From Ophiosphaerella korrae (Eukaryota > Ascomycota > Dothideomycetes > Pleosporales > Phaeosphaeriaceae): a stretch of 64,000 bases of DNA. The translations under genes were made by a program, and so were the position numbers. Positions 31,605-42,981 of this stretch are shown here, one piece after another. Numbering within the stretch: the first letter of the stretch is position 1; each line of letters starts with the position of its first letter. The notes below the pieces were generated by a model that was not told where the DNA came from, ran no database searches, and saw only the letters and a program-made list of their open reading frames with translations. The stretch is taken from the NCBI GenBank assembly GCA_028456385.1, contig JALNQF010000075.1, positions 62,001 to 126,000 of the forward strand. Direction: 5' to 3'.

Positions 31605-32835
31605 TTTTGGTACAATTCTGAGGAAGAAATTCCAAAATTTAAATGATTAGATACTATTAAAAAACCCAATTACAATCGACCTGCGATGAGAAAGGTGCTC
31701 GAGGTTGCACACTTGGTACTTGAAGATGATGAGATGGAAAAGAAGGCGGAAAGGCGGATGCACGGAAGTTCGTTGAGGGCGGATCTAGCCTCAGAATATT
31801 CGATGACATAGCTAGTCTAACGCAGCATGGATGGAACGGAATGCAGCTCCGTTCCTGCTGCATTAATGCGTTCAATCATAGCCTATCGTTCCACAGACTC
31901 TGGCAACATTAGCCATGGACTACCAAGCATCTGCGACGCCAAGCTGTGACAAGCTTTAAACAAGCTTTTTCTGGCACTTAAAGCGGAATAAGTATCATGT
32001 TACTGGCGCCATCGTTGGTCAGCCCCATCGCAAGGTTTCGAGTTGAGCGCTAAGCCAAGACTCGTCACCCTTGCGCCTCACTACTGTTTCATTCTTGGCA
32101 AACTAACGAGGACTTGGCTTGGGCACTGATCGTTTATAGGTTCTGACACGATCATGGAACAAAAGTGCTTGAACTTTGCGTAATCCACCTTTTCTTAGGA
32201 AGTGTAGGACTCCGAGGCAGTGGAACGCGGCCGTTATGGGTCTCTATTTTGAGCCAATAGTATGACCGCATGGCCGTCTTCACACCTTGTTGATTTACTT
32301 CAACCACGGCGAAAGTGCTGAGTTAGGTAACAAGGTAGCACGACTCCATGTAAGCGGAAACGTCGGGATGGATGCTCTTGTTCCTTTCCCCGTGCGATCT
32401 ATACGGTGCCACCATGAGATCCTGCTACTGCCGGTTTTCCGTTCGTTGGCAGGCTTGCCAATTCCTGAGGATCTTGTTGGTGGATGCTAACGCCCAAACG
32501 TGCACATGTGTTTGGCCTGCCGAGATTCAAGGCCACAGGGTATTCACTTTCACAATACCCGCGAGGAGCAACCAGGATGCATACTCCCTTCATAGTACGC
32601 GGTCAATGCGAAATCGTTTCAGATGCCTCACCCTAACTCAAGCAATTAAGCAAAGCCAGTCTGAGAGGAGCCGTTGGAGTATATATTGGAACTGAAATCC
32701 AGAGGAAGGAAGGCAGGCGTAGAACGTGCTCATTCATTCGCACAACTTTCTCAGTACAGTTTCATTTCTTCACTTCTTTTCTGCTGTGCAGACCACTCTT
32801 TTAGTTTTACTTACTAGCTTTGAACCTTCTCCATC
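31605..32835. promoter_or_regulatory. Divergent intergenic region between oxidase and precursor genes
   Basis: This 1.2-kb region serves both divergent genes. On the precursor side a TATA-like gtatatatt lies at 32680-32687, about 150 bp before the ATG, followed by a strong pyrimidine-rich stretch from 32740 to 32820. No other gene is seen. Shared regulation by the nearby Zn2Cys6 protein is possible, but no site was established. Confidence 0.5.
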
Positions 32836-33640
32836 ATGAAGTTTACCATTATCACTCTTTTGGCACTGGGTGCCTCCACCTCAGCCTATGTTGTTCCAGA
32901 GAATGTGCGTGCAGCAAGAAATGCTGTTGAGGCACGCATGCCTGTAAGATACACGAACACAGATACCAAGCTATTTAGCTGACAAAAATTAGGGAAGTGG
33001 ACCAGTTCGAGAAGTGAATCTTGTTGCAGCCCTCGCTACTCGTGACCTGGAAGCTCGTGACCTTCACCATAAGGGCAAGGGCAAAGGAAAGGGCAAGAAA
33101 AACAACCGTCGCGATGTTGAGGACGTATCTACCGATGCTACCGAGGCTGATTCTGACGATGCTGAACTCGAAACCCGTGCTGCTCAGCCTGCCAAGGGCA
33201 AGGGAAAGGGAAAGAAAGCCAAGGGAAAGAAGGCCAAGGCCGCAAAGGCAGCTACAGCTAACCGCCGCGATGTTGAAGATGAGTCCGACGATGCTGAACT
33301 CGAAACCCGCGCTGCTCAGCCTGCCAAGGGCAAGGGAAAGGGAAAAAAGGCCAAGGGAAAGAAGGCCAAGGCCGCAAAGGCAGCTACAGCTAACCGCCGC
33401 GATGTTGAAGATGAGTCTGACGATGCTGAACTCGAAACCCGCGCTCCTCACCACAAGGGCAAAGGAAAGGGCAAGGGAAAGAAGAACAACCGCCGCGACG
33501 CTGAGGACGATTCTATCGAAGCTGACTCCGACAACTCTGAGGATGCTGAACTAGAGACTCGTGCCGCTAAGGGAAAGGGTAAGGGAAAGGGCAAGGGCAA
33601 GAAGGCTAAGGCAGCAAAGGCGGCTAAAGCTACTAATTAG
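32836..33640 (+). CDS. Secreted tandem-repeat precursor with Kex2-type sites (possible RiPP or cationic-peptide polyprotein)
   Basis: Two exons (32836-32943, 32993-33640; 49-nt intron) give 251 residues. A signal peptide covers residues 1-17 (ends ASTSA). After a short leader come five basic blocks rich in Lys, Gly and Ala, separated by acidic spacers such as DVEDESDDAELETR. Dibasic RR closes the first four basic blocks, at 75-76, 127-128, 171-172 and 203-204. Order: short block (HHKGKGKG, 61-76), long block (AAQPAKGKG, 99-128), long block (143-172), short block (PHHKGKGKG, 188-204), C-terminal block (227-251). Kex2 cleavage after RR would release peptides with an acidic front and a basic end. 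Each basic block begins after ETR or EAR, a possible second cut. This is the layout of Kex2-processed repeat proteins, including dikaritin precursors, but the blocks contain no Tyr, Phe or Trp. A lysine-rich wall protein is the alternative. Confidence 0.82.
33179..33442 (+). repeat. 132-bp coding tandem duplication
   Basis: Two adjacent 132-bp (44-codon) units encode identical residues 99-142 and 143-186. They differ at only about four nucleotides by eye, nearly all silent, which points to a recent duplication or gene conversion. Confidence 0.88.
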
Positions 33641-34269
33641 AGGCCGAAATACCTAATTATCAAAGCGAGTTCGAACTAGGAGGACAAGGCAATGTTGTTG
33701 AAGGGATGCGCTGTATTGAGAGGTTGAACCTTTTACTTGTATATTATATGGACGTGTCTCCCTTATGTATTTAGCTAGTAATGGTCAATTGTCCATTTCA
33801 TCAGAAGGCTGTAACTTCCAATTGTGAATGATGATGACGAGATACCGTGACGATTATTAGTGTGTTTATCTGAGTAAACCTCTTGGGTTGGAACGTTTTG
33901 CTTGCTGGAGCAACCCACTTCTGAACCGGACGTGTGTTGATGTGCTCCACGTGCGATTGCGTTCGGGTATTACGTGCATGAAGTTAGGAAAACGTTGAAA
34001 CTTTCGGATGTTGAAACCTTCCAACGTCTCGGTAGTTCTCAAACTTTGCTCGAAACAACAGGGGTGGAAGCGCACTGTGCTTGGCGTCAATATTGGACTA
34101 CCTATGGCCAAATTTTTGATATGCTCAAAGTATGAGGCTGCAGAATAATTGGCTATTGTATCCATATACATATGCCAAATAGCTGTATGTATCTGTTACA
34201 GATGCTGGTAATAAATCTTCAGGAATGAGCATCTGATCCCACACGTTTTGTGCATTGCAAACAATGAAC
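33641..34269. other. Intergenic, convergent gene ends
   Basis: This lies between the precursor gene and the convergent regulator gene. Only probable 3' regions are seen; a small minus-strand open frame at 33866-34171 has no recognisable features. Confidence 0.55.
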
Positions 34270-37159
34270 TCAAAGGTTAAGGTCTGGCATATGCGAATCA
34301 TCCCCTGCTTCCATTAGGTTCATCAAATATCGTGATCCAGAGTACCAGTCTTGCACCGAGTTTTGGCCGATACCAGCCATATCCATACCTGCAATGCCAC
34401 TACCATTGAAGTTCTGTGAGTAAGCGCCCATGCCATCCAGGGAGTGCGGGGTTGGGTAGCTTGCCATTGGCCAGGACGAGTTGGGCATGAGTCCTAAAGC
34501 ACTTAGGTACGGATCGAATTGTGTCATTGCATTTGGGTCGAGTTGGGCTCCATCTGTGGCAGCAAAGCAATTCGGGTGATTTCGTGAAAAAGCTTGTGAA
34601 TGTAGGGTGTTATCCTGTATCTTGGCTTGCAAATATAATTTCGCGACCTGTAGGAAAAGATAACACATCTTGTAAAGATTGTCGGCCCCTTCTGAGATGC
34701 CACGGCTAGACTCTAGGCTTGTGACAAATGCTTGCAAAGATTTCATGTCGGCCGGGTCGGTATTTTTGATAGTATTGCAAAATATCACGATGAATCTATT
34801 CCTTTGTTTTAGCATTGGCATTTGTAGCGCATAATCGAACTCACGGTGTGAAAGGGGCCTATTTTTTCCAATAAGTTAGCATAGAGGACCAGACAGAACA
34901 ACTTGAACACTCACCTGAAGAATTGACCAGTGTATGTAACCTGTCCAGAACTCCTCGTTGCCCTTGATATTGAATTGAGCATTACATCGCATATGCGCTA
35001 CCAGAGCCGCACGTGCTGACTCTAGGCATTCCTCATTGAATGTGACGTTATCGGGACTCACTGCGCGTTGTATTAGTGAGCAAATTGAGTAGTGCATAAC
35101 CACATCGGCATAAAATAAGACATCCTCAACTTGCTCATTTGACTCTGTCCATGTAAGCGTATGCTTCGCTGAAGAATGGCAAAACTTGCCGTCGATGTAC
35201 TGACTAGCATCCTTTGATAGGGTCATATTTGACTGTACACTACGTTTGCGCTTCGACGGCAATTCCGTATTATTTGGACTGTAGTTCGTGGCCATTCGCT
35301 TCTGTGTAGGACCTGCAGGCTTCTGACTAAGCTGAAAGTCTGCACAACGCTCATACCATGCTTGATTCAAAGCATTCACAAGATCGCTTGCGGTTTGGGT
35401 ACGCTCTTCAGCCGATCTGAGAAAAGCGGCAGGGCTGAAAAGTCTCTCATATGTCTCGCCTTGTATTCGAGCCACTTTGATCCAATAAACGAGCATCTCT
35501 TGCCCATCTAAGTTTTCATCAGGTAGCATATTATCGGCAAAGAATGGTAGGGAGATGTCCCAATCCTGTATGTAGCTTGCGCGGCCCAGGCGTAATGACA
35601 TAGTTTTGTCGAACACGTAGATCATCCAAAATATATGGATTTTCGAGTTGCGCTCGTCGTCGCTATCATCTTTCATTGTTTGGTACCTGTGATAACCCAG
35701 ATTCTGACAAAGTCCAGCGGCTGTCCCAATCATAACGGAGCAGAGCGTGGGTCTGCACATATCGATGGCGCATGCCCCTCCAAGAAGGAGCGCCATTATG
35801 TTTTCGTACGTAGCCGGAATAAATATGTCGAGTTGACTCATGGCTACTTCCATCTGCTTTTTACACTGGGCCACATAAATTCGACACTCGTCTGGATTCA
35901 TACCAGATGATGGGAAAGTGGTGAACTCTTCGAAGATGCTATGCATGACGCCATAGGCGAGCATGCGGCGAGTGGCACCACATTGACCAGGATTATGATA
36001 TGCATCTTCGAGGATGGCTTGAATGTTCTTTAACTTGAGGAAAGGGAAAACAACAGCGAGGGATGTGCCTGGGCAATCTGAAAGGATGACGTTATCATCT
36101 GACTTGTCGCCTCTCCGAGGTAACCACTTACTGTGGCAATTCTGTATCACGACCTTCACTGCCTCCCACGGCGGTTTATCTAGCTTCTCTGGGTCGATGT
36201 CCGCAAGCGAGCGGTTTATTAGAGGATGATGACTAGAAGTCGAGGATGTCAAGTGACCATGGCGCGACACCAGGTCATCAAGAGCGAGAAGCGCACTCCT
36301 AACCTCTTCATTTTGTCCAATAGAAGGTGTGCTGCCAACCGCTTTGGCTAGAAGTTCCCGTGCATAGTCAGACTGAATGTGAATGGCCGTTTCGCCTTCG
36401 AAAGGCGCGGGTGTAGAAGCCTCCTCTACTGCGCTTGGGCTCTTCATAAAACCCTTTCGACAAGATTGGGGCTGACTGCCTACTTCGCTAGAGTCTCTTC
36501 GAATATCAAGATCCCCAAGCTTTGCGGCAAGGCTTTCGAGAACATGTTCGATGCCTGCTAGCCGATCCTCTATGCGATCAATCTTCTTCTCGCTGCGAGG
36601 TCTGATTAGCTACTAATGCCCCAGGGGCGATAGTATCGACAAAGTGCGTGACCACAAGTAGCCTACTTACTATTCTTCGGAAATATGGACTCTCTGTCGC
36701 TGGGCCTTTTGTGTAGGGGCACTTGTTGTACAAGCTTTTTGTCCTATGAGTGTTTGTGCATGGTAATGTAAGTGCTTGGCTTACTCAATTTGCTTGCCCT
36801 GCAATTGGAACAGGGGAAAGTGCGATCGCAACGGATCCTGTTGTAAGACACAGTCAGTATACAATCCAGAGGTCGTTTTAACAGGATGTTCAGACTTTCT
36901 CGTTCTGCACGCATCGCACTGTCAAAAATGGTCAGTACTTGGCACGAAGTCCGCCACAGATGCGGGAACATACAGCACGCTTGGAGGTGGCTCCGTCGAG
37001 TGAGACGTCCATGTCATCTCCCTCCTCCATGGTGGGAACTGTGGCGGATGCAGGAATATCCGCGGGGCCCGTCGGTGAAAGTACTCGGGGTTGTGTACCG
37101 ATATTGTGAGAGAAGCCGGGCATGGAATTCTCGGGCTCCGGGCCCAATGGTTGTGTCAT
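34270..37159 (-). CDS. Zn2Cys6 transcription factor with fungal_trans domain
   Basis: Eight exons on the minus strand: 37159-36974, 36918-36896 (23 nt), 36837-36785, 36743-36671, 36592-36132, 36077-34915, 34858-34845 (14 nt), 34795-34270. They give 832 residues. The binuclear zinc cluster uses Cys63, 66, 73, 79, 82 and 92 (CDACRTRKIRCDRTFPCSNC, then nine residues to the last Cys) and is spread over three exons. A linker and coiled coil follow (VHISEEYEKKIDRIEDR). The middle-homology domain includes GGACAIDMCRPTLCSVMIG near 366-385. The end has APFTPFIVIFCNTI and a Met/Gly/Asn-rich tail. A 54-nt intron at 36131-36078 is open in frame. It is probably the regulator of the flanking genes, as such factors often control adjacent clusters; it is divergent from the ABC transporter. 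Confidence 0.87.
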
Positions 37160-37559
37160 AGACTAGTGCCTTTGAGTCATCCTGAGACGAAAGCCAAATC
37201 TCGACGCAGTTCTAATCCGTATCAAATCGCATCTAATTGCGCGTCGACTCTTGCAGGAGGATAACTGCAATTGCTGACGAACCATCGCGGAGGATCGACA
37301 AACATGTTCACGGGACCCCGTGACGCCAAGATAATCCTTCCCTACGCATCCACTCACATTGGAGGCTACTGACCGGCCTATGACACCTCAACTCTACTGT
37401 CCGGTCTACTTGGCGGGATGGGCCCTTCGTCTGAGATTCGTCGGGGCGCGCGGCGCCCGCTACCTACCAGGCAGCTTCATAGCGTGTCTAAGGTTGCAGC
37501 TTATTAAGTGAAGGCAATGGTTGTGCCACACCGACTAGACCACCAGCCAACCTCCATCA
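37160..37559. promoter_or_regulatory. Divergent promoter region of regulator and ABC transporter
   Basis: 400 bp separate the two start codons, so both promoters must lie here. CGG-type half sites occur (for example ccggcc near 37371 and gtccgg near 37399), as would suit a Zn2Cys6 protein, but such triplets are common by chance and no operator is claimed. Confidence 0.45.
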
Positions 37560-40500
37560 ATGTCGCCGGTCGAGGAGAAACAGTCGCCATCGCCGCCACG
37601 GCGTGAGAGTGACGAGGAGAAGCGAGGCTCAAGTGTCGGTGACCTAAAGCCTGACTCGCCAAAAGGGGGTCTCAGTCACTACTTTGTGAGAACTCGCATG
37701 CGCAATAACACAATGCGCCCTCAGCTGATATCGTGAAAGCGCGTCTTTCAGTATGCAGATAGGACAAGTTGGATACTCAATTGCATTGCCTTTATCGCAG
37801 CTGTTGGTGCTGGTACATTACTACCTGTAATGGACATCATATTTGGCAAATTTGTCACCACCTTTACTAGTTTTGCAACTGGCAGTGCAACACCAGAACA
37901 CTTTCGTTCCGAAATAAATAAATACACGTGCGTTGGACCTAGTTTCGTTTCGGTACACTTGAAACTAACAATAACCAATAAGGTTGTACTTCATCTACCT
38001 ATTCGTCGCAAAGTTTGCAGCAGTCTATATCCATTCCAGTTGCATCTCTATTTCTGCTATAAGAACCACCAAGGCTTTGCGCATCGACTTCATCAAACAT
38101 ATCCTACGACAAAACATCGCCTACTTCGACTCCGACTCCGCCGCTTCTGTCTCCACTCAAGCAACCACAAATGGCAACAACGTCAGCAATGGCATCTCCG
38201 AAAAACTAACCTTGACAATACAGAGCGTTTCAACTTTTGTTTCTGCCTTCATCATTGCGCTTGCCATACAATGGAAGCTCACATTGATAACGATAAGCGT
38301 CGTTCCCACAATCATATTGGTCACTACCGTATCCATTGGCATCGATACTAAGAACGAGGGAGAGATACTTGCCATTCACTCAAAAGCTGGGTTGCTCGCT
38401 GAAGAAGTTTTTTCGACCATCCGGACTGTCCACGCCTTCTGGCTCAACCCGCTGTTGTCACGCAAATATGACAAGTATCTCGATGATGCTATGACCGTTG
38501 GAATGAAGAAAAGCCCCAACTATGCAATTCTCTTCTCCATTGAGTTTTTCTGCGTATTTGCAGCCTATGGGTTGGCCTTTTGGCAAGGCATTCGCATGTT
38601 CTTTGATGGACAAATCAAGGAAAGTGGAGATGTGTAAGCGCTTCCCCTGACGACCTTTCCGCTTCGCTGACCATTGTTAGGTTTACTGTTATTCTTGCAG
38701 TCATTGTTGCTGCTACTGCGATGACCGCGATTGCACCCCAAATTCTGGCCCTTACAAAAGCCTCTTCATCTGCCGAAGAGTTATTCAAAACAATTGACCG
38801 AAAATCGGAGATCGATCCATTAAGCGACGAAGGTCAAGTTCCAACCACCTGCAAAGGTGTCATTGAGATCCAGGATATCACTTTTGCTTATCCCGCAAGG
38901 CCGGATATTACTGTTCTAACAGGATTCACTCTTTCTGCTCCTGCAAATAAGACAACCGCTCTAGTTGGTGCCAGCGGCTCTGGCAAATCTACTATAATTG
39001 GGTTACTTGGTATGTGCATCTGATTTCCAGGCTGAGCTCATTCTAACTGTTCTAAGAACGCTGGTACGACCACCCTACTGGCAACATATATCTTGACGGT
39101 GTCAACACCCGAGATTTGAATCTCACTTGGCTCCGTACAAATATTCGCCTTGTGCAACAAGAACCTGTATTATTTTCGGGCACTGTTTATGAAAATGTTG
39201 CTTTTGGGCTGTCTGGAACCGACAAGGCAAACCTGCCGGAAGTTGAGCAGCGTGCATTAATCGAAAAGGCATGCAAGGATGCGTACGCAGACGAATTTAT
39301 CGAGCGACTACCACAAGTAAGATATACTCAAGACATACTCTACGAGAATCTTGTGTTTAACTCAGTATAGGGTTATGACACTCAATTGGGTGAACGCGCC
39401 ATGAATCTTTCCGGTGGGCAAAAGCAGAGACTTGCAATCGCGCGCAGTATCGTCTCTGAGCCCACCGTGTTGCTCCTTGACGAGGCAACTAGCGCTCTGG
39501 ATCCTAAAGCCGAGAAAATTGTACAACAAGCGCTTGATCGCGTTTCCAAAAACCGTACAACTATCGTCATTGCCCATAAGTTGTCTACTATTAAAAATGC
39601 TGATAATATCGCTGTAATGGCCAATGGCTCTATCATTGAACAAGGGACACATGATAGCCTGTTAGAGCTGGATGGAGCGTATGGTGAGTGAATATAGATT
39701 CCGAGATTTTGAAGTCATGGCTAAAAGTTACAGCACGCCTCGTTAAAGCACAAGATCTAGGAGACACTCAAAATGAAGAGGTTGGAGATGAGGATCAAAC
39801 GATTGAAAAAGTTGCTCTTGTTCGGACACAAACACAAGCTTCTAACTTTCACGAAGTCGCGCAGAGAATAACCAAGGATGGCATCAATTATAACCTCATT
39901 CACTGTGTATACATCGTGTTAAAAGAACAGGGCTACCTTTGGAAGTGGTACAGTCTTGTTGCGATTGCCGCCATCGTTGGAGGTAACAACATTACGTACG
40001 CCAAAGGTTAGCACTTATCGCTAATCTTTTTTTAGGCGCAACATACCCTGCTCAAGCTATACTTTTCGGTCGCATAGTTGATTCATTTCAACTATCACCC
40101 GATCGAGGGGTCAAACAGGGTGATTTCTACTCCCTGATGTTCTTCATGGTGGCAATCGGAAACTTTCTTGTCTATGCTGTTGTTGGATGGGTCAGTAATA
40201 TTATTGCCCAACACGTGTCAAGACGCTATCGGCGCGAGATTTTCGACTTGATCCTTAAGCAAGACATGGCATTTTTTGATGATAAAGCGAATGCTACGGG
40301 AGCATTAGCCTCCTCCCTTTCCAGCTACCCTACGAATCTAGTAGAACTTCTAGGATTCAATTTGATGTTGATCCTCATCAACATTGTCAATATCATCTCG
40401 AGTTCTATACTAGCTCTGGTCCTCGGTTGGAAGCTTGGCTTAGTAGTTGTTTTTGGAGCCTTGCCACCAATCGTGGGTTCTGGATACCTTAGGATTCGAC

Positions 40501-41821
40501 TTGAGTTCAAGCTTGAGGAAGAAACGGGAAAGCGCTTCGCGAGCAGCGCTGCTCTTGCCTCAGAGGCAGTAACCGCCATACGAACTGTATCCAGTCTTGC
40601 GTTGGAGCGACACATCCTGGAAAAATATTGCGACCGCCTACAAGGCGTCGCAACAAAATCAATCAAAGCTTTGGTATGGACTATGTTTTGGTATTCATTG
40701 ACCCAGTCAATTAGTTTCCTCGCCATGGCCTTGGGTTTCTGGTATGTATAGTCCCCCCCAAAACATGCTGACTAGCTAACAATTAACAGGTATGGCGGAC
40801 GGCTCATTAGTTTTGGAGAGTACACAACGAACCAGTTCTTCACTGTGTTCATTGGCGTGATATTCTCTGGCGAGGCCGCTGCTCTATTCTTTTCCTATAC
40901 CACGAGTCTTACAAAGTCTTCCACCGCGGCGAACTACATTTTTTGGTTACGCAGACAAACGCCTGCTGTTAAAGAGGATCCCTCAAAGCCACCATTTGAC
41001 GATGGTAGTAACAAAGGGCCAGCACGTATCGAGGTGCAAGGCGCTGCTTTTGCATATGAATCTAGACCTCATGCAAAAGTCCTGGAAAATATTGATGTCG
41101 ATGTGAGTAACCAAGGTCGCGCCTTTTGTTGTCAGTTATTAAGTAGCAGCAGGTACTTCCAGGTCAGTTTATTGCATTTGTCGGTGCCAGCGGATGCGGT
41201 AAATCGACTATGATTGCTCTTCTCGAACGGTTCTACGATCCTGTCTCTGGACGTATATCAAGTGATGGGACTGGTCTATTGGAACTTTGTCCTAGGAAGT
41301 ACCGAAAGGATATTGCGCTCGTTCAACAGGAGCCGGTCTTATATCAGGGCTCTGTACGTGACAACATCGCCATGGGTATCGAGGGTGATGTTACAGACGC
41401 CGAGGTTGAAGCTGCAGCGAAACAGAGCAACATCAGTGACTTCATCATGTCGCTACCCGAGGGTTTTGCAACAATGTGTGGAAACAGAGGTACGCAACTT
41501 TCGGGTGGCCAACGCCAACGCATTGCCATAGCAAGAGCCTTGATAAGAAAGCCGCGCTTGCTTCTCCTGGACGAAGCAACCTCCGCATTGGACACCGAAT
41601 CCGAGAGAGTGGTCCAAGCTGCACTGGAGAAGGCCAAGAGCGGAAGGACAACAATCGCAGTAGCTCATCGTCTCAGTACTATCAAGGATGCTGATTCAAT
41701 TATTGTTTTTGCCAGAGGGAAGATTGTTGAGAGTGGTACCCATCAGGAGCTGCTATCGAAAAGGGGTGTTTATTATGAGATGTGCCTGGGGCAAAGCCTA
41801 GATCGGAGTATACCAACATAA
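37560..41821 (+). CDS. Full-length ABCB/MDR-type ABC transporter
   Basis: Ten exons (37560-37685, 37752-37927, 37983-38633, 38681-39009, 39057-39316, 39371-39683, 39734-39982, 40036-40741, 40790-41102, 41153-41821) give 1263 residues in the order TMD-NBD-TMD-NBD. NBD1 has Walker [10 protein letters not shown] (about 413), signature LSGGQKQR (about 527) and Walker [11 protein letters not shown] (about 547). NBD2 has GASGCGKST (about 1051), LSGGQRQR (about 1156) and [11 protein letters not shown] (about 1177). All motifs are intact, so it is probably active. Family members (yeast Pmd1-like, P-glycoprotein-like) export hydrophobic compounds and peptides, and the subfamily includes the a-factor-type peptide exporter Ste6. 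Its place next to the regulator and near the precursor suggests export or self-protection for that product. Confidence 0.92.
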
Positions 41822-42981
41822 TTTCTGGGGGGCTTGGCGGACTGTATTTGTAGCTGCCTTCTTTCCTAATACTGGCTAGAAAAAAGTATTTGTTTCCCAT
41901 GATCATGATGCTTGCCATCACTGTGACGCTTGTGGCGGAACCAACCGTTCCGCAGTGACGTCGCTCAGGATCCATAGCCATCATTTGAGATGTGCCTGAG
42001 GTTTTGGGTACGGAGTCTCCATCTACCGTTGATACCTTCATGCAATCGCGGGTACTTGTCAGCCGCTGTCAGCGCACAGACCTAGCGTGAGTCGCTGCAT
42101 CTTGAACCCTGAGAACAAGTAGACGGAAGTCCTGGCATCATTCCTCAACATTTGCTGTGCTATTCTACGTACATACCACCAACGTATACATATTGCTGTT
42201 ATCTTATATCGTAATAGCACAGCCATAGACGGCTATGTGATGGCTACCAGTGTTACTCTAATGTGGTCGACGTCAGCAACACCTTACAACCTACCTACCT
42301 AGTATGCTGTCTATTCAATAAAATGACTCGGTGGTATAATACCAATACCAGCCGCACAGCTGCTCATCATTTCATTATTTGCGGCTCTGCTCTTGCCGCC
42401 CGCGAACGACTTGAAGCATGTTGTGCGACACCATCGCTCGTCAAACACCGAGCTGTCTCGGAACCTCGCTGTGGCCAACCACAAACCTTAACCAGCTACA
42501 GAATGCTTGGACGACGACGACTGCATACTGCGCTCTCCAAGCCGACGTCGTGTGCTTCCATCAGTTGTACCCAGCGTGCCTTGACTTACAAATTACCCTT
42601 CGGCCAAGAACGCAGATCTCCTACTAATGGTCGTGATTCTGTTTCGATGGCGCCCGTCCGAAAGCCTGGACACTCTAAATTTGATGGCGGCAAGACCCAC
42701 AGTGGCACCCTTCGGAGACAATACATGCTTGAACGCAATGCCCCAGGCTGCAAAGACCACACATGCCAATGCGCACTCAAAACTTTGTCATTCCCATTCT
42801 GCCATTACTTTCCCTCTCTCCGCTTTCCTTGGTGTTCATCCCTCGAGAAAGTCAGGCCATACTTTCTCCATTCCGTTGAACGGATCCACTCTTTCAATTC
42901 TAGTCCTGGCGACATTTCTTTATCTTTGGATGATTACACGTGGACGGGACGCCTACTTAATATTTATTACTCACAACAGAT
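41822..42981. other. Intergenic with possible unrecognised upstream exons
   Basis: A plus-strand frame at about 42418-42627 encodes a 68-residue stretch with several cysteines (DTIARQTPSCLGTSLW, YCALQADVVC, YPACLDLQ). It could be an ectodomain exon of the next gene, but I found no start codon with a signal peptide or clean splice links, so it is not annotated as coding. Confidence 0.4.

Noticed and set aside
32993..33640. Histone-H1-like or nucleolar protein, judged by the Lys/Ala/Gly tracts
   Set aside because: A clear signal peptide and the regular RR-bounded acidic/basic repeat fit a secreted precursor better, although a secreted structural role is not excluded.
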